Source: Rhizobium sp. Root482
GTDB taxonomy: Bacteria; Pseudomonadota; Alphaproteobacteria; Rhizobiales; Rhizobiaceae
DNA: 64,000 nt
Assembly (NCBI RefSeq): GCF_001426565.1
Contig: NZ_LMFA01000012.1
Span: 558,861 to 622,860, forward strand
Reading direction: 5' to 3'
In this document: positions 45,912-56,257 of the stretch, piece after piece
How positions within the stretch are numbered: the stretch's first letter is position 1
Layout: every line of letters starts with the position of its first letter
The notes under the pieces: generated by a model
Seen by the model: only the letters and a program-made list of their open reading frames with translations
Databases searched by the model: none
What the model was told of the DNA's origin: nothing
Made by a program: the position numbers and the translations under genes

Positions 45912-45953
45912 GTTTACCGGATGAGCCGCAAAAGCGCAATTCATCCGGTAAAC
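45912..45953 (-). terminator. Long hairpin downstream of ileS
   Basis: GTTTACCGGATGA (45912-45924) pairs perfectly with TCATCCGGTAAAC (45941-45953), and the 16-base loop can form a smaller CGC-TTTT-GCG stem on the minus strand. It begins seven bases past the ileS stop. There is no long T-run, so it may stabilise the ileS mRNA end or act as a terminator. Confidence 0.6.
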
Positions 45954-45959
45954 AATCCC

Positions 45960-48929
45960 TTAAGACGCGTAGCCCAGTTCACGCAGTGCAGCCGCGTCGC
46001 GGGCCGAGACATCCGGGAAGGCCGGATCGGATCCGACATCGGCGGTGATGCGCCAGGACCGGGCGCATTTGACGCCCTCCGCAAGGCGAGGCTCGACGCT
46101 GACGGAACCCAAATCGTCCAGCCGGAAGGCGTCGTCCGGGCCCTTGCCTTCGACGATCGTGATGCCGGAGGTGATGCAGATCTCGGCAAAATCCTGGCCC
46201 TCGAGAGCGCTCAACAGGCCGGCGTCAGCGATATGGACGACCGGCGCGGCCTCGAGCGAGGAGCCGATGCGCTTGTCGCGGCGCTCCACCTCCAGGGCTC
46301 CGGTGACGGCGCGGCGCACGTCGCGGATCTTTTTCCACTTTTCCGCCAGGGCTTCGTTGCGCCATTCGGCCGGAACCTGCGGGAACTGCTCGAGATGCAC
46401 GGAGACCGTCGAGGGATCGCGCGACAGCCAGGCCTCTTCCGCGGTAAACGGCAGAACCGGAGCAAGCCAGGTGACAAGGCAATCGAACAGCTTGCGGATG
46501 ACCGCAAGGCTTGCGCGACGGCGCGGGCTCGACGGGGCGTCGCAATAAAGCGCATCCTTGCGGATGTCGAAATAGAACGCCGACAGCTCGATGTTGGAGA
46601 AGTCGATCAGGGCACGGGCAATACGCTTGAAGTCGAAGGCGTCATAGCCTTCGCGCACGAGTTGATCGAGCTCCGACAGGCGGTGCAGCATCAGGCGTTC
46701 GAGCTCCGGCATCTCGGCGAAGGCGATATCCTCGCCCTTGTCATGCGCCAAAGTGCCGAGCATCCAGCGGATGGTGTTGCGCAGCTTGCGATAGCTGTCG
46801 ATATTGGTCTGGATGATCGCCTTGCCGAGACGCTGGTCTTCCCAGTAATCGGTGGTGGCGACCCAGAGGCGCAGGATATCGGCGCCCGATTCTTTCATCA
46901 CGTCCTGCGGGGCCACGACATTGCCCTTGGACTTCGACTGCTTCTCGCCCTTCTCGTCCATCGTGAACCCGTGGGTGACGACGGCATTGTAGGGTGCGCG
47001 GCCACGCGTGGCGCAGCTTTCGAGCAACGAGGAATGGAACCAGCCGCGATGCTGGTCAGAGCCTTCGAGATAGACATCGGCCGGCCATTTCAGGTCCGGA
47101 CGGTCTTCCAGCGTGAACGTATGGGTGCAGCCACTGTCGAACCAGACATCGAGGATGTCCATGACCTGTGTCCACTTCGCATGGTCGTGGTCCTGCCCAA
47201 GAAAACGATCCTTGGCACCTTCGGCAAACCAGGCATCCGCGCCTTCGACTTCGAAAGCCGCGATGATGCGGGCGTTGACGGCTTCGTCGATCAGCACTTC
47301 ACCCTGCTCATCGGCAAAGACGGCGATCGGCACGCCCCAGGCGCGCTGGCGCGACAGCACCCAGTCCGGGCGGTTCTCGATCATGGCGCGCAGTCGGTTC
47401 TGGCCGGCGGCCGGCACGAAGCGGGTCTCGTCGATGGCAGAAAGTGCGCGTGAGCGCAGTGTCGTGCCGTCGGCAAGGTCCTTATCCATGTAGACGAACC
47501 ACTGCGGCGTGTTGCGGAAGATGATCGGCTTCTTCGAGCGCCACGAATGCGGATAGCTGTGCTTCAAACGTCCGCGTGCGAACAGGTTCTTAGCCTCGAT
47601 CAGCGCCTTCATGACGAGTTCGTTGGCATTGCCCTTCTTGCCGTTGTCATCCATGACGCGGCCGGCGCCGCCTTCCCGATCCGGGCCGAAGCCGGGCGCG
47701 TCGGCGGTGTAGAAACCGGCATCATCGACGGTGAACGGGATCTTCGACGAGATGCCACGCGCTTCCAGAGCCCGGGCGTTGTCCATCCAGGCTTCAAAGT
47801 CATCGGCGCCATGGCCGGGAGCCGTGTGGACGAAACCGGTACCGGCGTCATCGGTAACATGGTCGCCAGCGAGAAGCGGGACTTTGAAATCGTAGCCAAG
47901 CGCGGCCAGCGGATGGGCGCAGATGATTGAACCAAGCAAATCGGAGCTCAAATCAATCAGGCGCTTGAAGACCAGTTTGCCCTTCGAGGCGGCATCCTCT
48001 GCCAGCTTATCGGCAAAGATCAGCTTTTCACCGGGCTGCGGACCGAAATCATTGGCAGCTTCCGTTACTTCATAAAGCCCATAGGAGACACGGGGCGAAT
48101 AGGCGATCGCCCGGTTACCCGGGATGGTCCACGGCGTGGTTGTCCAGATGACAACATGCATCTGATCGTCAGCAGGAAGCTCCGTCGCCTCATCGTGCCA
48201 ATAGGTTGAATGCCCTGTATCATCATCCGAATTCCTTTTGAATCCGCGATCCTTTACCGGGAACTTCACCCAGATCGTGTCGCTCTCGATATCGGCATAT
48301 TCGACCTCGGCTTCCGCCAGCGCGGTGCGCTCGACGACCGACCACATGATCGGCTTGGAGCCACGGTAGAGCTGGCCGCTCTTGGCGATCTTCAGCAGTT
48401 CGCCGGCGATGCGGGCTTCCGAGTGGAAGGCCATCGTCGTGTAGGGATTGTCGAAGTCTCCCTCAATCCCCAGGCGCTTGAACTCGCCGGACTGAATCTT
48501 GATCCAGTTGGCGGCGAAGTCGCGGCATTCCTGGCGGAATTCGTTGACCGGAACCTCGTCCTTGTTCTTGCCCTTGGCGCGGTAGGCTTCCTCGATCTTC
48601 CATTCGATCGGCAGGCCGTGGCAGTCCCAGCCCGGAACGTAGTTCGAGTCGTAGCCGCGCATCTGGAACGAGCGGGTGATGACGTCCTTGAGGATCTTGT
48701 TCAGCGCATGGCCGATATGGATGTTGCCGTTGGCATAGGGCGGGCCGTCATGCAGCACGAATTTTTCGCGGCCGGCGGCGGAGGCGCGCAGCTTTTTATA
48801 CAACCCCATCTTCTGCCAGCGGGCCACCGTTTCCGGCTCCTTCTGCGGCAGGCCGGCGCGCATCGGAAATTCGGTTTCGGGCAGATAAAGTGTCTTCGAA
48901 TAATCGAGCTTTTCAGCAGTATCGGTCAT
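45960..48929 (-). CDS. ileS: Isoleucyl-tRNA synthetase
   Basis: Class Ia synthetase (989 aa) that charges tRNA-Ile. '[20 protein letters not shown]' holds the HIGH signature (about 80); an editing CP1 domain follows; '[13 protein letters not shown]' is the KMSKS loop (about 640); an anticodon-binding helical domain is next. The C-terminus ends '[14 protein letters not shown]', where many bacterial enzymes have a Cys4 zinc site: only one Cys remains. The ATG at 48929 starts '[17 protein letters not shown]'; the longer frame to 49082 lacks homology. A patch around 48000-48250 uses codons (AGG, ACA, TCA) less common in neighbours. It is transcribed alone. Confidence 0.96.
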   Translation of the reverse strand: MTDTAEKLDYSKTLYLPETEFPMRAGLPQKEPETVARWQKMGLYKKLRASAAGREKFVLHDGPPYANGNIHIGHALNKILKDVITRSFQMRGYDSNYVPGWDCHGLPIEWKIEEAYRAKGKNKDEVPVNEFRQECRDFAANWIKIQSGEFKRLGIEGDFDNPYTTMAFHSEARIAGELLKIAKSGQLYRGSKPIMWSVVERTALAEAEVEYADIESDTIWVKFPVKDRGFKRNSDDDTGHSTYWHDEATELPADDQMHVVIWTTTPWTIPGNRAIAYSPRVSYGLYEVTEAANDFGPQPGEKLIFADKLAEDAASKGKLVFKRLIDLSSDLLGSIICAHPLAALGYDFKVPLLAGDHVTDDAGTGFVHTAPGHGADDFEAWMDNARALEARGISSKIPFTVDDAGFYTADAPGFGPDREGGAGRVMDDNGKKGNANELVMKALIEAKNLFARGRLKHSYPHSWRSKKPIIFRNTPQWFVYMDKDLADGTTLRSRALSAIDETRFVPAAGQNRLRAMIENRPDWVLSRQRAWGVPIAVFADEQGEVLIDEAVNARIIAAFEVEGADAWFAEGAKDRFLGQDHDHAKWTQVMDILDVWFDSGCTHTFTLEDRPDLKWPADVYLEGSDQHRGWFHSSLLESCATRGRAPYNAVVTHGFTMDEKGEKQSKSKGNVVAPQDVMKESGADILRLWVATTDYWEDQRLGKAIIQTNIDSYRKLRNTIRWMLGTLAHDKGEDIAFAEMPELERLMLHRLSELDQLVREGYDAFDFKRIARALIDFSNIELSAFYFDIRKDALYCDAPSSPRRRASLAVIRKLFDCLVTWLAPVLPFTAEEAWLSRDPSTVSVHLEQFPQVPAEWRNEALAEKWKKIRDVRRAVTGALEVERRDKRIGSSLEAAPVVHIADAGLLSALEGQDFAEICITSGITIVEGKGPDDAFRLDDLGSVSVEPRLAEGVKCARSWRITADVGSDPAFPDVSARDAAALRELGYAS

Positions 48930-49233
48930 GGTTTTTGCAATCGTCTCTAGGCGCGTTTCGCCGCGCATGCGAACGGGATATCTATGGGGACAACGGAGGC
49001 GCTTGCAGGAAACGCCGAAAACCCGGACCTTCCGGCGGCAATCAAAGCGCTCGGAAAGCCGGGCCCGTAATTCGCTGATCACTCATCAATCGACGGTATC
49101 GGGTCATGCTGGCCGGTTGTTTAAGCGGTTTTCCGGGGAAAAGGAAGATGACAAAGACAAAGTTTCCAAGAAGGATGCGCGCCGTGGCAATGGACTGCAT
49201 TCCGCGAAGCACCTCGTCGAAGTTCGAAAGCGC
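48930..49233. other. ileS upstream region
   Basis: About 300 bases between the ileS start and the palindromic repeats. It must hold the ileS promoter, but I cannot point to a clear -35/-10 pair. Short frames here lack ribosome-binding sites or family features. No T-box or other RNA leader is evident. Confidence 0.4.
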
Positions 49234-49395
49234 GGAGGCTTACCCCCTCTGTTGGCGACGCCGACATCTCCCCCTCAAGGGGGGAGATGGGCCGCAAGCT
49301 TTGTGCTTCCCTTACATTTGAGGCATTGGCGGTCTTGGTAATCTCCCCCCTTGAGGGGGGAGATGTCACGGAGTGACAGAGGGGGGTAAGCCTCC
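49234..49395. repeat. Composite pair of inverted palindromic repeats
   Basis: Two about 55-base elements face each other. Element 1 (49234-49288) reads GGAGGCTTACCCCCTCTG, a tip hairpin GGCG-AC-GCC, then CATCTCCCCC-TCAA-GGGGGGAGATG. Element 2 (49341-49395) is its mirror, with tip GTCAC-GGA-GTGAC in place of the first tip. A third copy lies at 60259-60306. G/C-run palindromes of this type are, from memory, common in rhizobial intergenic DNA. Confidence 0.85.
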
Positions 49396-49418
49396 CAATC
49401 TCCGAGCCAATGACGCTC

Positions 49419-49658
49419 TCAATCCCTGGGATTTGCCATCATCGCTGCCCGCAGTGCGTCGTTGATGCGGTCCTGCCAGCCGGGACCGTCGTCCTGGAAA
49501 TAGTGCAGGACCGCGCTGTCGAGCTTTAGGGAAACGAGTTCCTTGGTCTCGGGCAGTGCCCGCTTTTCGACGGCCGGCGCGGCTGCTTTCTTTGCGGGCT
49601 TGAACAGGGCTTCGGCGGCGTCCATGGCGCTGACGGGCCGGCGTGGCGTGGTGGCCAT
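49419..49658 (-). CDS. Orphan BrnA/DUF4415-family protein
   Basis: A 79-residue protein whose second half, 'ELVSLKLDSAVLHYFQDDGP' and 'GWQDRINDALRAAMM', is the DUF4415/BrnA motif: a ribbon-helix-helix strand followed by 'GPGWQ-RIN-AL'. BrnA is the antitoxin and DNA-binding partner of the RNase toxin BrnT. No BrnT-like frame (about 90 aa) is next to it on either strand, so it is an orphan, perhaps a domesticated regulator. The first half is Ala/Lys/Pro-rich. ATG 49658 follows 'AAAGGATGAATGTC'. It begins 12 bases after ribF and is probably cotranscribed with it. Confidence 0.8.
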   Translation of the reverse strand: MATTPRRPVSAMDAAEALFKPAKKAAAPAVEKRALPETKELVSLKLDSAVLHYFQDDGPGWQDRINDALRAAMMANPRD

Positions 49659-49670
49659 GACATTCATCCT

Positions 49671-50669
49671 TTACAGGTTTTCATCCGATGCGAATGCGAT
49701 TCTGCCGTCGATCAGACCGAGCGGCCTGACGCCGGACAAGAGGGCGCGGGCTTCCGCCTCGTCCTGTTTTATCTGCTCCACCAGCGGATCGAGACCGTCG
49801 AACTTCAACTCGTCGCGCAGATGGCCGAAAAAGGAGACCGAACAGATCTGGCCGTAGAGATCGCCGGAGAAATCGAAGACGAAGGTTTCCAGGAGCGCCA
49901 CGCCGTCCGTATCGACCGTCGGGCGCTTGCCGAAGCTTGCCACGCCGTCATGAAGCCTGCCGTCGGCACTGCGGAAGCGCACGGCATAGATGCCGTTGCT
50001 GAGTTCGACTTCCGGCGGCAGTTGCATATTCGCAGTAGGATAGCCAAGGGTGCGGCCAAGCTTCTTGCCGCCGATCACCTCAGCTTCCACCGTATAGCGG
50101 TAGCCGAGCATGCCGGCTGCCTGCGAAACATCGCCCTCACCCAGCAATCCGCGGATATGGCTGGAGGAGATCACCGAGGCGTTCTCGTCGCGGAAAGCAT
50201 CGACCAGCGTCACGCCGAAACCGTTTTCGCCGCCGGCCGCCATTAGGAAGGCGGGGCCGCCTTCCCTGCCCTTGCCGAAATGGAAATCGAAGCCGGTCAC
50301 CACATGGCCGGCATGCAGCCAGTCCATCAGGATCGAACGGATGAAATCGGAGGCAGAAAGCTGCGAGAAGGTGCGGTCGAAGGGATATTCGATGACGGCG
50401 GAAAAGCCCATGCCTTCGAGGATACGGGCCTTCAGCGGCGCCGGCGTCAGGCGGAAGACCGGCTGGTCGGGCCGAAAGACGCTGCGCGGGTGCGGCTCGA
50501 AGGTCAGGACCAGCGCAGGGACGCCGCGTGCGCGCGCCTCATCCAGAGCCCTGTTCAGCACCGATTGATGGCCGCGGTGCACGCCATCGAAATTGCCGAT
50601 GGCGATGACGCCGCCGCGCAAAGCCTCCGGCAGGGGTTCTCGGGTCTCGTTGCGATGGAAAACCGTCAT
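49671..50669 (-). CDS. ribF: Bifunctional riboflavin kinase/FAD synthetase
   Basis: RibF (332 aa) makes FMN and FAD from riboflavin. The N-terminal adenylyltransferase has 'VIAIGNFDGVHRGHQSVL' (the H-x-x-H site) and 'ISSSHIRGLLGEGDV'; the C-terminal riboflavin kinase has 'KLGRTLGYPTANMQLPPE' with the P-T-A-N motif and 'LLETFVFDFSGDLYGQ' with the catalytic Glu. The start ATG 50669 ('TVFHRNETRE') is preferred by family; an ATG at 50687 would add six residues. It lies between a HAD gene and the BrnA-like gene on the same strand. No FMN riboswitch is seen. Confidence 0.95.
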   Translation of the reverse strand: MTVFHRNETREPLPEALRGGVIAIGNFDGVHRGHQSVLNRALDEARARGVPALVLTFEPHPRSVFRPDQPVFRLTPAPLKARILEGMGFSAVIEYPFDRTFSQLSASDFIRSILMDWLHAGHVVTGFDFHFGKGREGGPAFLMAAGGENGFGVTLVDAFRDENASVISSSHIRGLLGEGDVSQAAGMLGYRYTVEAEVIGGKKLGRTLGYPTANMQLPPEVELSNGIYAVRFRSADGRLHDGVASFGKRPTVDTDGVALLETFVFDFSGDLYGQICSVSFFGHLRDELKFDGLDPLVEQIKQDEAEARALLSGVRPLGLIDGRIAFASDENL

Positions 50670-50751
50670 CGTCGTTACGCCAGTCATCTCTTGTGCAGTT
50701 CGATCACGCCAAGTGGCCGGCCTGTCCGGGCTTTGCGCTTCGCGTCAGTCA

Positions 50752-51600
50752 TCAGGCGAGCCGCGGCATCCACCATTTCGGCGTCGCGCCTTCGCTCTTC
50801 AGGAAAGCCGTGAGCCTTGCCTCGTCGGTCTTTTCGCCTGCCATATATTCGGCCGCATGGATACCGGCGCTGATATAGAGGAGATCGAGCCCGAAATCCT
50901 GCGCGCCCTTGACGTCCGTGGGCATGCCGTCGCCGACGGCGATCACCCGCGACAGATCGAGCCCGCCGCGTACGGCCTTGGCTTCCGAGAGCGAAGCCCG
51001 GTAGATCGGCACATAGGGCTTGCCGGAAATCCGCGTCTCGCCGCCCAGGTCCTCATAGACCTTAGCGATGGCGCCGGCGCAGGGAACGAGCCTGTGGCCG
51101 CGCTCGACCACCAGATCGGGATTGGCACAGATGAACGGCACCTTGCGGCTTGCAAGACCCGACAATGTCGCGCGGTAATCCTCGGCCGTCTCCGTCTCGT
51201 CGTCGAAAAACCCGGCGCAGACGACGATCTCGGCCTCCTCCGAGGAGACCAGGCTGACATCGAGGCCTTCAAGCAGTGGCAGGTCGCGCTCGGCACCGAT
51301 GAAATAGACCTTTTTCGGCCCAGCGGATATCAGCGCCCGAGTGACGTCGCCGGAAGTGACGATGCGGTCATAGGCGGTATCGGGCACGCCGAGACCGCGG
51401 ATCTGGACGATGACGCCGGGATGCGGGCGCGGCGAATTGGTGATGAGGACGACGGTCAGTCCCCTGGCGCGGGCTTCGGTCAGCGCCTCGCAGGCGCCCT
51501 TGAAGGCGGCCACGCCATTGTGCAAGACGCCCCAGACATCGCACAGGACGACATCGTAGCGGCTGGCGATGTCGCGAAAACTGTTGATCCGAACGGCCAT
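50752..51600 (-). CDS. HAD hydrolase, TIGR01459 family
   Basis: A 282-aa class IIA HAD protein related to NagD and pyridoxal phosphatase. Motif I 'DVVLCDVWGVLHNG' (Asp-x-Trp in place of Asp-x-Asp-Gly) and Thr/Ser motif II 'TVVLITNSPRPH' are characteristic. 'GKPYVPIYR' provides the Lys, and 'VIAVGDGMPTDVKGAQDFGL' binds Mg2+. The TIGR01459 group is mostly alphaproteobacterial and has no agreed substrate. The ATG at 51600 starts 'AVRINSFRDIASRYD'; the frame runs on upstream only as shadow of chrA. It is 82 bases upstream of ribF on the same strand. Confidence 0.9.
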   Translation of the reverse strand: MAVRINSFRDIASRYDVVLCDVWGVLHNGVAAFKGACEALTEARARGLTVVLITNSPRPHPGVIVQIRGLGVPDTAYDRIVTSGDVTRALISAGPKKVYFIGAERDLPLLEGLDVSLVSSEEAEIVVCAGFFDDETETAEDYRATLSGLASRKVPFICANPDLVVERGHRLVPCAGAIAKVYEDLGGETRISGKPYVPIYRASLSEAKAVRGGLDLSRVIAVGDGMPTDVKGAQDFGLDLLYISAGIHAAEYMAGEKTDEARLTAFLKSEGATPKWWMPRLA

Positions 51601-51731
51601 TCTGGCTTCCCGAAGAAGAATTGATCGGGCTGACATCGCAGGCAGGCGCCAAAAACACAAGACGCCAACCGGAAATTGCCTGAAATTGGCCGGCCAATCC
51701 CAAGGATTTGCGGAACGGACGGCCGCTACCG

Positions 51732-53102
51732 TCAAAAACCGTGGATCACCCAGCCGGCACAGGCGCAGACGGCAAGGGTCGCGACAATGCCGGCGCGGAA
51801 GCGAAAGAGCATGAGGGCGGCCAGAAGCGCCAGGAAAAACGCCGGCCATTGAAATGTCCACCATGTCGGCAGCGGCATCGACAGCGGCCCGGCCACCAGC
51901 TTGCCGACATCGGCGAAAAAGACATGCAGGCCGAACCAGACGGCGAGATTGAGGATGACGCCGGTGACGGCCGCCGAGATCGCCGCCAGGGCACCCGACA
52001 GCGCCCTGTTGTTGCGGAGGTTTTCCACATAGGGCGCACCGAGGAATATCCACAGGAAGCAGGGAACGAAGGTAACCCAGGTGACGAGCGTGGCGCCGAC
52101 GAGGCCCGACAGCAGCGGATCGAGCCCCAGGGACGCACGAAAGCCCGCCATGAAGCCGACGAAGGTAAGCACGAGCACCAGCGGTCCCGGCGTCGTCTCG
52201 GCCAGCGCCAGGCCATCCAGCATCTCGCCCGGTTTCAGCCAGTGATAAGCCTCAACCGCCTGCTGCGCGACATAGGCCAGCACCGCATAGGCCCCGCCGA
52301 AGGTCACCACCGCCATCTTGGAAAAAAACAGGCCGATCGTGGCATAGGCATTTTCGGTACCGAACACGGCTGCAAGAAGGATGAAGGGCACGATCCAGAG
52401 CGCCAGCCAGAAGGCGAAGACCCGCATTGCGCGGCGGCGGCTCGGGGCGCCGTCCGGGAAGTCGGCATCGATGACCGACGGCCTGTCGGCAAGCGCCTGC
52501 CTGGCCGCCGCCGCGCGTACTCCATCCTCAGGCTGCAGCCGCGTGGCCACATATCCCGCAATTCCGGCCGCGAGCACGATCAGCGGAAAAGGCAGGCCGA
52601 AAAGGAACAGCGCCGCAAAGGCCGATGCGGCGACGAGGAGCGAGAAGCGGGTTTTCAGCGCCCGCCGGCCGACGCGAATGACCGCCTCGACGACGATCGC
52701 CAGCACTGCGGCCTTCAGGCCGAAGAAAAGCCCGGCGAGCCAGTCCGTCTGCTGGAACAGGGCATAGGCCGAGGACAGGCCAAGAATGACGAAGAAGCCG
52801 GGAAGAATGAACAGCGTGCCGGCGACGATGCCGCCGCGGGTGCCGTGCAGCAGCCAGCCGATATAGGTGGCGAGTTGCTGGGCTTCTGGTCCGGGCAGCA
52901 GCATGCAGAAATTCAGCGCATGCAGGAACCGGCTTTCGGAAATCCAGCGGCGCTCCTCCACCAGTTCCTTGTGCATGAGGGCGATCTGCCCGGCCGGGCC
53001 GCCGAAACTCAACAGGCCGATCTTCGCCCAGACTTTCGTCGCCTCGGCAAAGGAAGGATGGGGTGGTGTCACATTGAGGTCGTGTTGTTGGATCATGAGC
53101 AT
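51732..53102 (-). CDS. chrA: Chromate transporter, long-chain ChrA
   Basis: A 456-aa inner-membrane protein with two CHR domains, the long-chain form of the CHR superfamily that exports chromate using the proton motive force. Domain 1 has 'IGLLSFGGPAGQIALMH' and 'LPGPEAQQLATYIGW'; domain 2 repeats the pattern as 'MAVVTFGGAYAVLAYVAQ' and 'TTPGPLVLVLTFVGFM'. About ten to twelve helices are seen. ATGs at 53102 and 53096 are both possible. No chrB regulator is adjacent, so the resistance role is inferred from family only. It is divergent from groES. Confidence 0.92.
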   Translation of the reverse strand: MLMIQQHDLNVTPPHPSFAEATKVWAKIGLLSFGGPAGQIALMHKELVEERRWISESRFLHALNFCMLLPGPEAQQLATYIGWLLHGTRGGIVAGTLFILPGFFVILGLSSAYALFQQTDWLAGLFFGLKAAVLAIVVEAVIRVGRRALKTRFSLLVAASAFAALFLFGLPFPLIVLAAGIAGYVATRLQPEDGVRAAAARQALADRPSVIDADFPDGAPSRRRAMRVFAFWLALWIVPFILLAAVFGTENAYATIGLFFSKMAVVTFGGAYAVLAYVAQQAVEAYHWLKPGEMLDGLALAETTPGPLVLVLTFVGFMAGFRASLGLDPLLSGLVGATLVTWVTFVPCFLWIFLGAPYVENLRNNRALSGALAAISAAVTGVILNLAVWFGLHVFFADVGKLVAGPLSMPLPTWWTFQWPAFFLALLAALMLFRFRAGIVATLAVCACAGWVIHGF

Positions 53103-53148
53103 GCCGGACAGATAACCATGATCGATGAAATATTTTCGACAGGCCGTT

Positions 53149-53177
53149 CTTGACTCATTTCGCGGCCGTCCTTATCT
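53149..53177 (+). promoter_or_regulatory. groESL promoter
   Basis: CTTGAC (53149-53154) and TTATCT (53172-53177) are separated by 17 bases, a sigma-70-like pair directly before the CIRCE element. The heat-shock sigma factor RpoH may also use this region, since its -35 (CTTGAA type) is nearly the same. Confidence 0.6.
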
Positions 53178-53185
53178 CCAAGCCG

Positions 53186-53212
53186 CTAGCACTCAAGTAA
53201 CAGGAGTGCTAA
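53186..53212 (+). promoter_or_regulatory. CIRCE operator
   Basis: CTAGCACTC, nine bases, GAGTGCTAA. This matches the CIRCE consensus TTAGCACTC-N9-GAGTGCTAA with one change in the first base. CIRCE is bound by the heat-shock repressor HrcA. It lies 58 bases before the groES start, at the expected transcription start. Confidence 0.95.
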
Positions 53213-53269
53213 CACTCATCCATCGGGCCGTTTCAGGCCCGTGAAGTCATTTGATCGAGGGATTAGACA

Positions 53270-55274
<2,005 letters not shown>

Positions 55275-55322
55275 TAGGGCATCCGCCTTATTACGAATGA
55301 CGTTTCAGTTTCGGAACAAGAC

Positions 55323-55351
55323 AAGGGCGGACCTCCGGGTTCGCCCTTTTT
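55323..55351 (+). terminator. groESL terminator
   Basis: AAGGGCGGACC (55323-55333) pairs with GGTTCGCCCTT (55338-55348) with one G-U pair, over a four-base loop, and is followed by more T. It lies 49 bases after the groEL stop. Confidence 0.85.
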
Positions 55352-55780
55352 GCGTTCCATCAATTCCAGCGCGATACAAACGCAGACGAAGGGCCGCATG
55401 GGAAAATATTTGCCTGAGACCATTGATGCACGAACAAAAGCAATTATAACAACGCTCGAAGTGAACCAAGATTCACGGGGATCAAAAACCAGGAAGAATT
55501 CGGGAATAGTATTACTCAATTTTTCCATATTAACTCTATGCGCAGGATCGCTTTGATTCCGCGCGCCGAAACATATAGATTTTATCGCATGCAATTTGTT
55601 TCGTCTTGAGCATGAACAGCCGCAAGACCTTGAAATTGAGCTTCCATATCCTGCCGTTCATGAGCCTGGCTTCGTTTTCGCGCCATTCGTTCATGCTGTG
55701 CAATGGAAATGTTTCTTTCGCATTCGTGAGCGGGAACAGACGAATGGATTTCGGATTTTTTGTTTCTGTCGGGGACGGCC
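55352..55780. other. AT-rich region between groEL and the PAS-like gene
   Basis: About 430 bases, more AT-rich than the genes around. One short frame, 55398-55556 (52 aa, 'MGKYLPETIDART...'), has GAAGGG four bases before its ATG and a hydrophobic C-terminal stretch, but no family support. Otherwise no gene or RNA is seen. It must include the promoter of the gene at 55781. Confidence 0.4.
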
Positions 55781-56230
55781 ATGTTTAAGATTGCCAGAGC
55801 CGGTTTTTACCAGCCCTTCGGCGCGCCGCCCCTTGCTTCCGGTGAAGGCGAGCAGGATCTGCTGCGCCAGTTCTGCGCCTCGGAAAGCTGGTCGGGAGAC
55901 CTTTCGAACGGCCTGTTCCGCCTTGGCGAGAATGCGGTGGCGATGCATGGCCTGGAGCAAGGCGAGTGCGGGCTTCTCAACCTGGTGCGCTGCTATGACG
56001 ATGCCGACCGCAACCATGTGCTGGAGCTTTTCGAGCAGGCAGCGACGACATCCTCGTCCTTCTGCTTTTCAACGACCATCAATCTGGCTTTCGGCCAGAA
56101 GCAGCCGGTGTTCTGCATCGGCGAATCGACGGGGCTCGAAGAGCGCTATTCCGGCACCATGCTCGGCGTCTTCTTCTTCCCGCGCTTCCAGCTTGAATCC
56201 AAAATCCGGGTCTTCGCCCATCATCAATGA
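55781..56230 (+). CDS. Small stand-alone PAS-like protein, copy 1
   Basis: A 149-aa soluble protein with no signal peptide. Residues about 37-130 ('SWSGDLSNGLFRLGENAVAM', 'HGLEQGECGLLNLVRCYDDA', 'DRNHVLELFEQA') follow the pattern of a PAS_3-type fold: W-x-D-L-x-x-G at the start, H-G, a D-x-x-x-V-L helix, then beta strands 'SSFCF' and 'PVFCIGES'. It aligns along its whole core with the protein at 62403-62813. No output domain is attached, so it may sense a ligand or act as a partner domain. The ATG follows 'GGGGACGGCC'. Function is unknown; the PAS-fold reading is my inference. Confidence 0.7.
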   Translation: MFKIARAGFYQPFGAPPLASGEGEQDLLRQFCASESWSGDLSNGLFRLGENAVAMHGLEQGECGLLNLVRCYDDADRNHVLELFEQAATTSSSFCFSTTINLAFGQKQPVFCIGESTGLEERYSGTMLGVFFFPRFQLESKIRVFAHHQ

Positions 56231-56257
56231 GGCCGCCGCCGGCCAGGCCGTCGCCAG

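Noticed and set aside
48930..49233. T-box leader or riboswitch upstream of ileS (and of ribF)
   Set aside because: No T-box or FMN riboswitch signature is visible, and T-boxes are not expected in alphaproteobacteria.
49419..49667. BrnT-BrnA toxin-antitoxin pair
   Set aside because: Only the BrnA-like half is present; no toxin frame is next to it.
51708..53153. 481-aa plus-strand frame opposite chrA
   Set aside because: Charged, low-complexity, antisense to a clear two-domain chromate transporter.
55606..55788. 60-aa plus-strand frame before the first PAS-like gene
   Set aside because: It overlaps the PAS-like start in another frame and has no ribosome-binding site.
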